A DNA stretch of 34,316 nt from an uncultured Bacteroidales bacterium (GTDB lineage Bacteria; Bacteroidota; Bacteroidia; Bacteroidales; UBA932): NCBI GenBank assembly GCA_944322575.1, contig CALUPK010000003.1, forward strand, positions 86,388 to 120,703. The letters are read 5' to 3'. Of the stretch, positions 7,195 to 16,001 are shown piece by piece (within the stretch, counting starts at the first letter, position 1; each line of letters starts with the position of its first letter). The position numbers and the translations under genes were made by a program. A model generated the notes under the pieces. The model worked only from the letters and a program-made list of their open reading frames with translations. It was not told where the DNA came from and made no database searches.

Positions 7195-9246
7195 ATGACA
7201 CAGCAAAAAGGTAAAATAGGGGTTACGACTGAAAATATCTTCCCCGTTATCAAGAAATTCCTCTATTCTGACCATGAGATATTTCTCAGGGAGATAGTTG
7301 CAAATGCAGTGGATGCGACCCAGAAAGTAAAGGCTTTGGCAAGTACAGGTGAGCTCAAGGGTGAGCTGGGGGACCTGACCGTTAGAATATCGGCGGACGA
7401 GAAGAAGAGCACCCTGACCGTAACTGACCGTGGTATCGGAATGACTGCCGAGGAGATTGACAAGTTTATCAACCAGATAGCCTTCTCTGGCGCGGGAGAG
7501 TTTATCGAGAAGTATAAAGACGTGGCCGGCAATATTATAGGCCATTTCGGACTGGGCTTCTACTCCGCTTTTATGGTTTCCAAGAAGGTTGTGATAGAAT
7601 CCCTGTCATGGAAAGAAGGGGCAAAGCCCGTAAGATGGGAGTGCGAGGGCAATCCTGAGTTTGCAATGACTGAGGGAAGCCGTACTGACAGGGGCACCGA
7701 GATTACCCTGTATATAGATGACGACTCCAAGGAGTTCGCGGGAACTTCCAAGGTGGAGGAACTGCTGAAAAAATACTGCCGCTTCATGCCCGTGCCCATC
7801 GCCTTCGGCAAGGAGCAGGAGTGGAAGGACGGCAAGTACGTGAATACCGACAAGGACAAGATAATCAACGATACCGACCCCATCTGGAACAAGAAACCCG
7901 CCGATCTGAAGAAAGAGGATTACATGAAGTTCTACCGTGAGCTGTATCCGATGCTTGAAGAACCTCTGTTCTACATTCATCTGAATGTGGATTATCCTTT
8001 CAATCTTACCGGTATCCTGTATTTCCCGAAGATCAAGGACCGTCTTGACGTGAGCAAGAACAAGATCCAGCTTTACTGCAATCAGGTCTTTGTTACCGAC
8101 TCTGTGGATAATATCGTGCCGGATTTCCTGACCTTGCTGCACGGTGTGATAGACTCTCCGGATATCCCTCTGAATGTATCGAGGAGCTATCTGCAGTCTG
8201 ACTCCAACGTCAAGAAGATTTCCACCTACATTACCAAGAAAGTGGCTGACCGCTTAGAGGACATCTTCAAGAATGACCGCAAGGAGTACGAGGAGAAGTG
8301 GGACAACCTCAAGCTCTTCATCGAGTACGGCATGCTGACCGAGGAAAAGTTCTGCGAGAGAGCGCTCAAGTTCGCTCTGATGAAGAACACCGACGGCAAG
8401 TTCTTCGCCTACGACGATTACCGCAAGGCCATAGAGACAGCCCAGACCGACAAGGACAAGAAGGTGGTATACCTCTATGCCACTGATCCCGTGGCCCAGT
8501 ACCAGTATATCGAGACTGCTAAGAATAAAGGCTACGATGTCCTGCTCTTCGACTGTCAGCTCGATGCCCACTTCGTCAACCTCTTGGAGACCAAGCTTCC
8601 CGACTCGACATTCGCCCGTGTGGACGCAGACTCGATAGACAGACTTATCCGCAAAGAGGACGTGAAGGAACCCGAGATGCCCGAGGCCGAGAAGACTGAC
8701 CTCTCCGACATGTTCGAGTCCGTCCTGCCCGAAGGCAACCACTATTTCGTAAAGCCTGAGAATCTGGGGGAGAACGGTGCTCCTATCCTCATTACCCAGT
8801 CCGAGTTCATGCGCCGTTACCGCGATATGTCGGCCCTTGGCGGAGGAATGAACTTTTACGGCGAGATGCCCGAGTCCTATACCATCGACGTCAATATCCA
8901 GCATCCGCTGATTAAGCGTATCCTCGAGGCCAAGAGCACATCTCTGTCAGAGCAGTGCGCGTCTTTCGACAGCCGCAGGAGCGAACTGCAGGCCGGTATC
9001 GACAAACTTGACGCAGCCATGAAGGACAAGAAGGAGGAGGATATCCCCACTGCGGACAAGGATGCCAAAAAGGAATTGGAGAAAGAGCTCGGAGAAGTCC
9101 GCGACCAGAGGAAGGAGGCCATGAAGGGATTTGCCAAGGACAATATCCTCCTGCATCAGGTGGTGGATCTGGCCCTGCTCGCGAACAATATGCTGAAAGG
9201 CAAGGATCTTTCGGAGTTCATCCGCAGGAGCATAGAGGTGCTGTAG
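7195..9246 (+). CDS. htpG: Molecular chaperone HtpG (Hsp90)
   Basis: Cytosolic ATP-dependent chaperone that remodels client proteins as a dimer. The 683 residues span the full family. The GHKL ATPase domain shows E33 and N37 (REIVANAVDA), D78 in TDRGIGM and the lid-proximal GHFGLGFYSAF at 116-126. The middle domain carries SRSYLQSD, with the arginine expected to contact ATP gamma-phosphate. The C-terminal part has an acidic and basic stretch (residues about 600-640) before the dimerisation end. ANAVDA in place of the more usual SNASDA, and SGAGEF in place of SGT-EF, resemble the Bacteroidetes version as I remember it. The gene has its own promoter with an overlapping palindrome, so it is probably stress regulated. 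It converges on the amidase gene with only four bases between stops and no terminator. Confidence 0.97.
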   Translation: MTQQKGKIGVTTENIFPVIKKFLYSDHEIFLREIVANAVDATQKVKALASTGELKGELGDLTVRISADEKKSTLTVTDRGIGMTAEEIDKFINQIAFSGAGEFIEKYKDVAGNIIGHFGLGFYSAFMVSKKVVIESLSWKEGAKPVRWECEGNPEFAMTEGSRTDRGTEITLYIDDDSKEFAGTSKVEELLKKYCRFMPVPIAFGKEQEWKDGKYVNTDKDKIINDTDPIWNKKPADLKKEDYMKFYRELYPMLEEPLFYIHLNVDYPFNLTGILYFPKIKDRLDVSKNKIQLYCNQVFVTDSVDNIVPDFLTLLHGVIDSPDIPLNVSRSYLQSDSNVKKISTYITKKVADRLEDIFKNDRKEYEEKWDNLKLFIEYGMLTEEKFCERALKFALMKNTDGKFFAYDDYRKAIETAQTDKDKKVVYLYATDPVAQYQYIETAKNKGYDVLLFDCQLDAHFVNLLETKLPDSTFARVDADSIDRLIRKEDVKEPEMPEAEKTDLSDMFESVLPEGNHYFVKPENLGENGAPILITQSEFMRRYRDMSALGGGMNFYGEMPESYTIDVNIQHPLIKRILEAKSTSLSEQCASFDSRRSELQAGIDKLDAAMKDKKEEDIPTADKDAKKELEKELGEVRDQRKEAMKGFAKDNILLHQVVDLALLANNMLKGKDLSEFIRRSIEVL

Positions 9247-9250
9247 GCGA

Positions 9251-12200
9251 TTATCGTCTTAAAAGGAATTCAATAACCTCGCGCATCAGGCTGTCAACCT
9301 GCTGTTGCGAGGTTAATGCTTCTATGGGGAATCCGAAAGTGACGGTACGGTATTCTCCGTCGTAAGCTACTGCAGCAGAGGTATTGGAGGTTTCATACCT
9401 CATGAATGTGAATGAATTTTCATCTGAGGGCAGGATGGCGTCAGGAGAGTCTACGCAGTAGCGCACGGGGTTGGGCTTTGTGTTGAAACTGGCTCTGAAT
9501 GTGCTGTCTGAAAACAGGCTGCTGCCGGCTGTGCTGCGGACTTTGCCGGAAGTGGAGGCGTTCCCGTTGCTCCATCCATATCCGAGTATGTCGGAAGCAA
9601 GTCTGTTTGCAATAAAATCAGGGTCAAAGTCTCTGTGGAATGACTCAATATCCCCGTTCAGCCTGTTTTCGCTCTGCTCGGCAAAGAGTATAAGCCCGTC
9701 TATAGTCTTTTTTATCTCCGAGATGAGATCTGTATTCTCTTCTGTGTTCTCGGCCTTGCCTGTAGCGGAAAGTGCAGACAGGGTGTCGGATATCGCGGAG
9801 AGGTATCGCACGGCGGATCCTATCGATGATATGTATGAGTTAAACAGGTCTGTCCCGGGGTAGTGTCTGTGTTCATCGTATTCAGCTGTTTTGCCTATAT
9901 TCTCTCCGGATACGATAAGCGATCCTCCGGACTCACAGTAGGGGTCGAGGACGGTATAAAGACTGTCGGTGAGGAATCCTTTTCTCTCTTTTCCAAACAG
10001 AAGGTCGACTAAAGGAAACTTATTCAGCATCACCTTGCGGTTCAGAACCGAGCCTATGGAGGAAGAGGAGATGCTTATGCCGTTTCTCATCAGGGCCAGT
10101 CCATGTATAGATGTGAAATCGAATGTGTTGCCTGCGACTTCCGCCGGACCATAGTCCATATATGACGCTCCGAAGCCCGGACGGTCATCGTGAATCCACG
10201 CTTTGTTCCGTCTGTATTCATACTGCTCTCCGATGTATGAGAAATCGCTCAGATATGGTGTTCCGTGTGAAGACCTGAAATCGAAGCCGGCGGTTAATGA
10301 GTCGCAGAATGGGAGAGAAGCAGGGGATGAGACTTCTGTAAACCCATTGACGATGAGTGCTTCTGTGCCGCCGGGAATATATCCGGCGGATAAAATCTCT
10401 GAAGGAAAGGATGCCCCTCCTTTGTTGATGGCTACTACTTTGTAACTGTATAGCATCCCTGCTTTTATCTTGTCTTTGAATTGGGTGGCGCCCATTACTG
10501 TCGTCCCGTTGTCAAAGCCGGAAAAGCATCCGGAGGTGTCGGACGGGTCACAGGTACGTCTATACACTATATAGGCCTCAGGGACAGCTGAAGGTTCAGA
10601 GCTGTCATTCTGTGGAGACCATTCAAGCAGGACCTCTGCATAGTCTTCTTTATAAGTCTGGAGTGTCACACTGAATTCTTTCACAGGAAGAGGCTGGACA
10701 GTATATGGGGTATCGTAGATGTAGGAAAAATATTTAAGTATACCTTTATATATTGCGCGTGATACTATGAATTTGAATTTAGGATCCAAGGCGTACAGCA
10801 TATCAGGATAATTCTGATGCGAGAGCAGCTCTATCAGGACAGTCGGGACATCGGGTGTTCTGGCTTCCATATATGATCTGTCCCATATTGCCCTACGTGT
10901 CCAGTCCGCTCTGCAGTATGTTCTGATATCATCTACAATAGAAGTCTGGACTATGTCGGAAAGCTCACGGGCGATGATTCTCGGCCGGCCGTCAGTATAG
11001 TTAGTCTTTCCCTCCGACTCTTCTTTGTAGATTGCAAGAGTACCGATTATGGAGTCATTTACAGCAGTACCGGCGTCTGTATGCAGGGCAAGTGCGATGT
11101 CAACAGGGATATGGAAATCTTTTTTCAGAGAATTTACCCATTCGCCCTTTGCCATATAGTCGTCCTTGTAGTCATCTATGTCGTCGTTCATACTGTATAC
11201 GCTTTCCGGAAAGCCGCTCCACTGCAGCCAGTATCTCGACGCCTCGGTGTATCTCGGAAAGCCGCTGGTCACGCCTTCCCTTGAGATGTTGCCCGTTCCT
11301 CCCCCAAAGCGTACTGCGTCAGTGGTTATTATACCCTGTCCTTTGCTTTCTGGGGCAGAGTTACGGACGATGACACCCTGGCCGGTCTCTCCTTTGTCAA
11401 AGTGGAACGTACCTAAGTATATCCATGTGCCTCCTCCCATTCTCTGATCTATGACAAAGTCGGTTTCTCCTCCGGAGTGGCGTACGGTATACAGTGCGGA
11501 AGAACTCTTGGGAAGACTCTGGTATGATACATATACGGAGTATTTTCCTGCATTATGGAAAAATGGAAGATAGGATGCGCTGGATGTGCTTTTCAGGTTG
11601 CATTCTATCATTCTGGCAGTTCCGAGCCGGAATGGATTCTCTCCGGAGATGTAGGATTCCTTGGTGTCAGCGAACCCTTTTTCTGGGGAATCCGTCCATC
11701 TGTTACGGCCTTTCACCTCGCCATTGCGCTCAGTATAGAAAAAGTCTCCGTTGTCTACGATTATCTCCTCTGTCCGGGTATCCCTCTCTCTGGGGATGAG
11801 GACGCAGGCCCCGGCATTTTCCAGCATGGGGGCTAAGAATGAGACAACATAGCTGTATGGCAGCAGGTCCTCTATCGTGGAGAAAAAAGGAGCTCTCTGC
11901 CATTTCCACCTGCTTTCAGTATGAGAGTAGTAGTAGCCGTGTCCTGACCACAAGGCGATGTTTCTGCCGGTAAGTCCTTGGGCAGGAGGCCCTTCAGGAG
12001 AAGATAGGCGGGTAATCCATGGCCTTGCAGTCTGTCTGTCATCCTTAGCTGAGGGTACATATTTTCTTCCGGAATAGAATCCTGACGTATATTTTCCTAT
12101 ATTGTCTTTTCCTATATACAGGCTGACAGCGGCGTCTTCTTTGAAGTATGGTTGAAGAATAGTTTTGAATAGTGTTATGTCAGTGTCTCTTAGGGGAAAA

Positions 12201-12427
12201 TCGCAGATGGACTTGCCGAATATGACTGAGACATCGCCTTTTCTGTCTATGTAGAAAGTATCTATGTTTATCTCAGCCAGGGCGGATGCCTTTGTGCCAA
12301 GATACCGGCTTATGGAGTCGACAGCAGGCGACAAGTCCTTGACACTAAGCTGAGCATAGGCTGTTACAGATGTCAGCGCTGATGCAAGGACTGCCGGCAA
12401 CAGTGTTCTATATATGAGTCTTACCAT
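9251..12427 (-). CDS. Secreted N-acetylmuramoyl-L-alanine amidase-like protein with golvesin-like insert
   Basis: Exported protein of 1058 residues that probably cleaves peptidoglycan or a related polymer; relatives are often annotated as xanthan lyase or golvesin-domain proteins. A signal peptide ends near residue 25 (ALTSVTAYAQ). Amidase_3-like motifs are spread out: SGHG at 161-164 (first zinc histidine), LALHTDAG at 446-453 (later zinc histidine H449) and VLIELLSHQN at 530-539 (catalytic E533). Between the first and second, residues about 255-375 form a golvesin/Xly-like beta domain (YVSYQSLPKSSS, GTWIYLGTFHF, DAVRFGG). A fibronectin type III-like unit follows at about 585-685, then some 370 residues I cannot assign. 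It is the last gene of a VanZ-DUF3575-amidase operon; its start overlaps the previous gene by seven bases. The zinc glutamate between 165 and 250 was not pinned down, so activity is inferred. Confidence 0.8.
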   Translation of the reverse strand: MVRLIYRTLLPAVLASALTSVTAYAQLSVKDLSPAVDSISRYLGTKASALAEINIDTFYIDRKGDVSVIFGKSICDFPLRDTDITLFKTILQPYFKEDAAVSLYIGKDNIGKYTSGFYSGRKYVPSAKDDRQTARPWITRLSSPEGPPAQGLTGRNIALWSGHGYYYSHTESRWKWQRAPFFSTIEDLLPYSYVVSFLAPMLENAGACVLIPRERDTRTEEIIVDNGDFFYTERNGEVKGRNRWTDSPEKGFADTKESYISGENPFRLGTARMIECNLKSTSSASYLPFFHNAGKYSVYVSYQSLPKSSSALYTVRHSGGETDFVIDQRMGGGTWIYLGTFHFDKGETGQGVIVRNSAPESKGQGIITTDAVRFGGGTGNISREGVTSGFPRYTEASRYWLQWSGFPESVYSMNDDIDDYKDDYMAKGEWVNSLKKDFHIPVDIALALHTDAGTAVNDSIIGTLAIYKEESEGKTNYTDGRPRIIARELSDIVQTSIVDDIRTYCRADWTRRAIWDRSYMEARTPDVPTVLIELLSHQNYPDMLYALDPKFKFIVSRAIYKGILKYFSYIYDTPYTVQPLPVKEFSVTLQTYKEDYAEVLLEWSPQNDSSEPSAVPEAYIVYRRTCDPSDTSGCFSGFDNGTTVMGATQFKDKIKAGMLYSYKVVAINKGGASFPSEILSAGYIPGGTEALIVNGFTEVSSPASLPFCDSLTAGFDFRSSHGTPYLSDFSYIGEQYEYRRNKAWIHDDRPGFGASYMDYGPAEVAGNTFDFTSIHGLALMRNGISISSSSIGSVLNRKVMLNKFPLVDLLFGKERKGFLTDSLYTVLDPYCESGGSLIVSGENIGKTAEYDEHRHYPGTDLFNSYISSIGSAVRYLSAISDTLSALSATGKAENTEENTDLISEIKKTIDGLILFAEQSENRLNGDIESFHRDFDPDFIANRLASDILGYGWSNGNASTSGKVRSTAGSSLFSDSTFRASFNTKPNPVRYCVDSPDAILPSDENSFTFMRYETSNTSAAVAYDGEYRTVTFGFPIEALTSQQQVDSLMREVIEFLLRR

Positions 12428-13062
12428 TTGTAGACAATGTTGACAGCTGCTTTATACGGCAGCCATTCGGATGACCCGTTCCATCCCATATACTTTGAAC
12501 CGTCACTTTGATAATGGCCTTCGTAGACAGAGGTCTGGAACCCATAGCCTGCCGATATCTCTATTCCCCAGTGTTTTGTCAGAGTGAATGCGTATCCGGC
12601 GGTGAGACCTACCATGAAGTTGCAGCCTACTTGATATTTATGCGCCTGGGCACCCCAGAATGACGGATGTATGCCTTTGTTCAGGGAATAAGATGAGAAT
12701 CCAATATTGGGACCAACAAAAAAGCCCCGGAATGACTGCACCGGATAATACCTTCCTTCAACGAATGTCATGGCAGCTATAAGCGGGCCGTCAATCATTT
12801 TACCGAATCCTGTTGGATAGAATATGCCCAATCCTTCGAGAGCTACGGTGATGTTCTTATGAGCCCTGAACTCTACAGAAGGGTTTACTATGCCGACTAC
12901 TGCGGCGGCACTGAGTTTTACGGCTGTTCTGACCGGCTCTCCGCCAAATAGCCTTTCTGTTCTGAGGCTGTCTTTTTCTCCGGCGGCGCATTGGAATGTG
13001 GGTGCAGATATGAGTGCGGCTGTCACTACAGCTGTCAGGATATATGCAAGGTGGGCTTTCAT
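12421..13062 (-). CDS. DUF3575-like outer-membrane beta-barrel protein
   Basis: Secreted protein of 213 residues; signal peptide MKAHLAYILTAVVTAALISA followed by a cysteine-containing stretch (FQCAAG). The rest alternates polar and hydrophobic residues with many aromatics and glycines and ends in VNIVYKW, an aromatic C-terminus as in outer-membrane barrels. Segments such as VALEGLGIFYPTGFGK and GLTAGYAFTLTKHWGIEIS resemble the DUF3575 protein at 6308-6877 (compare its LMLTKHLNIEFGLG). Function unknown. It sits one base after the VanZ-like gene and overlaps the amidase gene by seven bases, so the three are translated from one message and probably act together in the envelope. Confidence 0.75.
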   Translation of the reverse strand: MKAHLAYILTAVVTAALISAPTFQCAAGEKDSLRTERLFGGEPVRTAVKLSAAAVVGIVNPSVEFRAHKNITVALEGLGIFYPTGFGKMIDGPLIAAMTFVEGRYYPVQSFRGFFVGPNIGFSSYSLNKGIHPSFWGAQAHKYQVGCNFMVGLTAGYAFTLTKHWGIEISAGYGFQTSVYEGHYQSDGSKYMGWNGSSEWLPYKAAVNIVYKW

Positions 13063-13063
13063 A

Positions 13064-13489
13064 TTATTTAGAGAAAATAGAATCGATGAGGCTGACTATG
13101 GGATGGCCGGCGAATGAAACGATGGCTGTACCTATAATAATAGAGGTAGAGTCTGCTGCGAAATCAAGTACATCTCCCTGTCTTGATTGGAAGAACCAGT
13201 CCTGAAAAAGCTCTGTAAGACCGGCAAACGCAAGCCCGCTTATAAGAGTGATTATGATGGCATGCCGGTTGATTATCCGCCAGGAAGACGTGTATCTGCA
13301 GTACAGCCAGGATATGAACGGATACGGGAAAAACATGATGAAATGGGCGTACCGGTCAAGCCGGATTCCTAAGAAATATTTGCTCAGGTCTACACCGGTG
13401 GAGCTGAATTTGTAGAAACAAAAGAACAGTACCATTCCAATGTAGATGATAAACAGTATCTTGATAAGTATTTTAGCACCTTTAATCAT
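13064..13489 (-). CDS. VanZ-like family membrane protein
   Basis: Small inner-membrane protein of 141 residues with four hydrophobic segments. It carries the VanZ-like signature: DRYAHFIMFFPYPF in the middle and GLTELFQDWFF followed by RQGDVLDFAADS, where the acidic and basic residues at membrane edges are conserved. VanZ of enterococci lowers teicoplanin susceptibility, but most relatives have no known role; in Bacteroidetes they are frequent near surface polysaccharide and envelope genes. It opens an operon with a DUF3575 protein and an amidase-like protein, suggesting a part in wall or polymer handling. ATG at 13489, close to a TATATTTG -7 element, is the only sensible start. Confidence 0.85.
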   Translation of the reverse strand: MIKGAKILIKILFIIYIGMVLFFCFYKFSSTGVDLSKYFLGIRLDRYAHFIMFFPYPFISWLYCRYTSSWRIINRHAIIITLISGLAFAGLTELFQDWFFQSRQGDVLDFAADSTSIIIGTAIVSFAGHPIVSLIDSIFSK

Positions 13490-13493
13490 TCTG

Positions 13494-13501
13494 CAAATAT
13501 A
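13494..13501 (-). promoter_or_regulatory. -7 element of VanZ-DUF3575-amidase operon
   Basis: On the reverse strand TATATTTG, an exact TAnnTTTG match, ends five bases before the VanZ-like start codon. So close a position implies a very short or leaderless transcript. No -33 partner was found. Confidence 0.45.
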
Positions 13502-13529
13502 GGTAAAAAGGGGAATGGTTCGATATTTT

Positions 13530-13559
13530 TTTGTAAAGTGCTAAAAATGCCTAATTTTG
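13530..13559 (+). promoter_or_regulatory. Promoter of SLBB export protein gene
   Basis: TTTG (13530-13533), 18-base gap, then TAATTTTG (13552-13559), an exact TAnnTTTG match. Predicted start about 13566, 26 bases before the ATG at 13592. The element lies downstream of an in-frame GTG at 13538, which therefore cannot be the start. Confidence 0.65.
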
Positions 13560-13591
13560 CACGATTGAATAAAAAGACAGATAGGCAATAT

Positions 13592-15997
13592 ATGAAAAAA
13601 ATTTGTAAAGCATTGCTTTTTGCATTAAGCTTGTTCTTTGTTACGGATACGGTTTATGCCCAGTCTTCGGCAGATTTGGAATTAGCCAAGGCTATGGCCA
13701 AATCGTATGGGTATAGCGAGGAGGAGATTAATCAGATGCTTCAGAAAGAGAAGCAGGGTATGACAGCAGGCCAGATAAACAATGCGAATGTTATAGACAG
13801 AAACGCATCGTCGGTGAAACCGGGCGGTATGCTGCAGAACCAGAATTACCCCATGTACGGCGGCGGTTATACCGGGATGATGAGTGATTCCACATCTGCC
13901 TTGGACTCTGCTATGCTGATTAGGAATTTTATTGCTCAGATCGATACGATATACGGACACAGGCTGTTCAAGTCCCCTGATCTGAATTTTGTACCTAATT
14001 ATAACATCCCAACACCTGCCAGCTATAAGCTCGCGCCCGGTGATGAGGTCATCCTCGATGTGTGGGGTGCCACATTCTTCAACAATACTTATACTGTATC
14101 TCCCGAGGGCAGCATTACAATAGAGAATCTCGGTCCTGTATACCTTATCGGTTATACCGTAGAGCAGGCTGAGCGTGTGCTGAAAGAGCGTATGGCGTCA
14201 ATTTATTCAGGAATATCCGGTTCTGAGCCTAACACATTCCTCCGTCTTACCTTGGGAAAGATCCGCTCTTTGACAGTCAATGTGGTAGGAGATGCTGTCC
14301 GTCCCGGGACATTTACCCTGCCATCTCTTTCTACAGTATTTACAGCATTGTATATGGCCGGCGGTCCCACAGATATCGGCTCTCTCAGGGATGTCCGTAT
14401 ATATCGTGGAGGAAAGTTGTATAAAGATCTGGACTTTTACAAGTTTCTTATAGACGGAGTGTATTCTGACAATATCCGACTTGAGGATGACGATGTCATC
14501 ATGGTCGCGCCTTACGGAGCTCTTGTAAAGATAGAAGGAAGTGTGAAGCGTCCAATGTATTACGAGATGAAGCCGGGGGAAAGCGTGAAGGATCTTATCC
14601 GTTATGCAGCCGGTTACAGCCGGAATGCCGATGAGTCTACAGTTCATGTTGTAAGGACAAAAGGAAGCAGGGCTCAGTCTTTTGATGTGCCTTCCGATGA
14701 CTTTGCCAGTTTCAATCTTATGGACGGTGACGTAGTGACTGTTCCCGGAAACATATCCAGAAATCTTAACTCCGTGTCTCTTGCCGGTGCTGTATGGCAT
14801 CCCGGGAAATATGCTGTCAGCGACAAAGTATCTACACTCTCCGAACTTCTGGAATATGCCGGAGGTGTAATGGATGAGGCTTATATGGACCGCGGTATTA
14901 TTATCCGGTTTGATGAGCAGAGGGATACCACCTCATTGTTCTTCAATTTGGAAGATGTGCTGTCCGGCAGGCAGGATATTCCCTTGGTAAGTGAGGACAG
15001 TGTACATATTTATGCCAACTATGACCTCAAGACAGGATATACAGTGACGACTCAGGGTGAGTTGAACAACCCGTCCGTACTGCCTTACCGCAGAGGTATG
15101 ACAGTCGGGGATGTGATTCTGCTCTCAGGAGGTTTCGCAATGGGTGCGTCTACATCGAATGTGGATGTGGCACGTAGAAATATCTATGATTCAGGAGATG
15201 ATAAAAGTGATACAGTCTCCATCGTGTATACACTTAATCTCAATGAGCTGTCTGACAGGAATTTTGAGCTGGAACCGTACGATATAGTATCTGTTAGGCT
15301 GACTCCGAGTTACAGGCCTCAGACATCTATAAACATCACAGGTGAAGTTAATTTCCCCGGCTATTACGTGGTGGAGAAGAGTACAGTGCGCCTGAGCGAT
15401 ATCATAGAACGCGCCGGAGGCTATACAAGGGACGCATACCTTGACGGAGCTGTGCTGTCCCGTCAGCTTACAGAGGAAGAGTATCAGAGAGCTCTCGCTG
15501 CAAGAATGCTTGCAGCCGCTGAAGCCGGTGTGGACACCTCTATGATAGAGATGCCGAGGAGAAATGAGCGTTACACTATTGCCATAGATGTGACCAAAGC
15601 CTTGAATAACCCCGGATCTTATTACGATGTGGTTCTTTCTGGAAACGACAGCATATCTGTACCTAAGTTCAATTCCACAGTACGTATCTCCGGAGCCGTG
15701 CTTTTCCCGACTGTAGTCACATATGATCCGTCCATCTCTACAGCCCGGTATATTAAGATGGCCGGTGGATATGCCAAGGGAGCAATCCGTGGACAAAAGT
15801 ACATAGTCTTTATGAACGGTTCGGCGGCTACGCGAGGCAGCAGGAATTTCAGACCAAAGCCCGGATGTGAGATTATCGTACCGGAGAAGGATCTTGAGAG
15901 CCGTCAGAGAATATCGGCTGCCGAGATAGTCTCTATTGCTTCTTCCACTACTTCAATCGCCACGATGGTGGTAAGTATGGTCAACTTATTGAGATGA
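13592..15997 (+). CDS. Six-SLBB polysaccharide export-like outer-membrane protein
   Basis: Exported protein of 801 residues with a signal peptide (MKKICKALLFALSLFFVTDT, cleaved near VYAQ). A Poly_export (Wza-like) domain follows around residues 140-220 (YKLAPGDEVILDVWG, SPEGSITIENLGPV). Six SLBB units come next, each opening with a V-G---RPG-like turn: NVVGDAVRPGTF, KIEGSVKRPMYY, SLAGAVWHPGKY, TTQGELNNPSVL, NITGEVNFPGYY, RISGAVLFPTVV. Proteins of this build form or line periplasmic and outer-membrane channels for capsule or exopolysaccharide. No Wzz/Wzc chain-length partner, polymerase or glycosyltransferase is in the window, so its substrate is unknown. It is divergent from the VanZ operon and is followed after four bases by a DUF4954 gene. 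Codon use is AT-richer than that gene. Confidence 0.88.
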   Translation: MKKICKALLFALSLFFVTDTVYAQSSADLELAKAMAKSYGYSEEEINQMLQKEKQGMTAGQINNANVIDRNASSVKPGGMLQNQNYPMYGGGYTGMMSDSTSALDSAMLIRNFIAQIDTIYGHRLFKSPDLNFVPNYNIPTPASYKLAPGDEVILDVWGATFFNNTYTVSPEGSITIENLGPVYLIGYTVEQAERVLKERMASIYSGISGSEPNTFLRLTLGKIRSLTVNVVGDAVRPGTFTLPSLSTVFTALYMAGGPTDIGSLRDVRIYRGGKLYKDLDFYKFLIDGVYSDNIRLEDDDVIMVAPYGALVKIEGSVKRPMYYEMKPGESVKDLIRYAAGYSRNADESTVHVVRTKGSRAQSFDVPSDDFASFNLMDGDVVTVPGNISRNLNSVSLAGAVWHPGKYAVSDKVSTLSELLEYAGGVMDEAYMDRGIIIRFDEQRDTTSLFFNLEDVLSGRQDIPLVSEDSVHIYANYDLKTGYTVTTQGELNNPSVLPYRRGMTVGDVILLSGGFAMGASTSNVDVARRNIYDSGDDKSDTVSIVYTLNLNELSDRNFELEPYDIVSVRLTPSYRPQTSINITGEVNFPGYYVVEKSTVRLSDIIERAGGYTRDAYLDGAVLSRQLTEEEYQRALAARMLAAAEAGVDTSMIEMPRRNERYTIAIDVTKALNNPGSYYDVVLSGNDSISVPKFNSTVRISGAVLFPTVVTYDPSISTARYIKMAGGYAKGAIRGQKYIVFMNGSAATRGSRNFRPKPGCEIIVPEKDLESRQRISAAEIVSIASSTTSIATMVVSMVNLLR

Positions 15998-16001
15998 TGT
16001 C

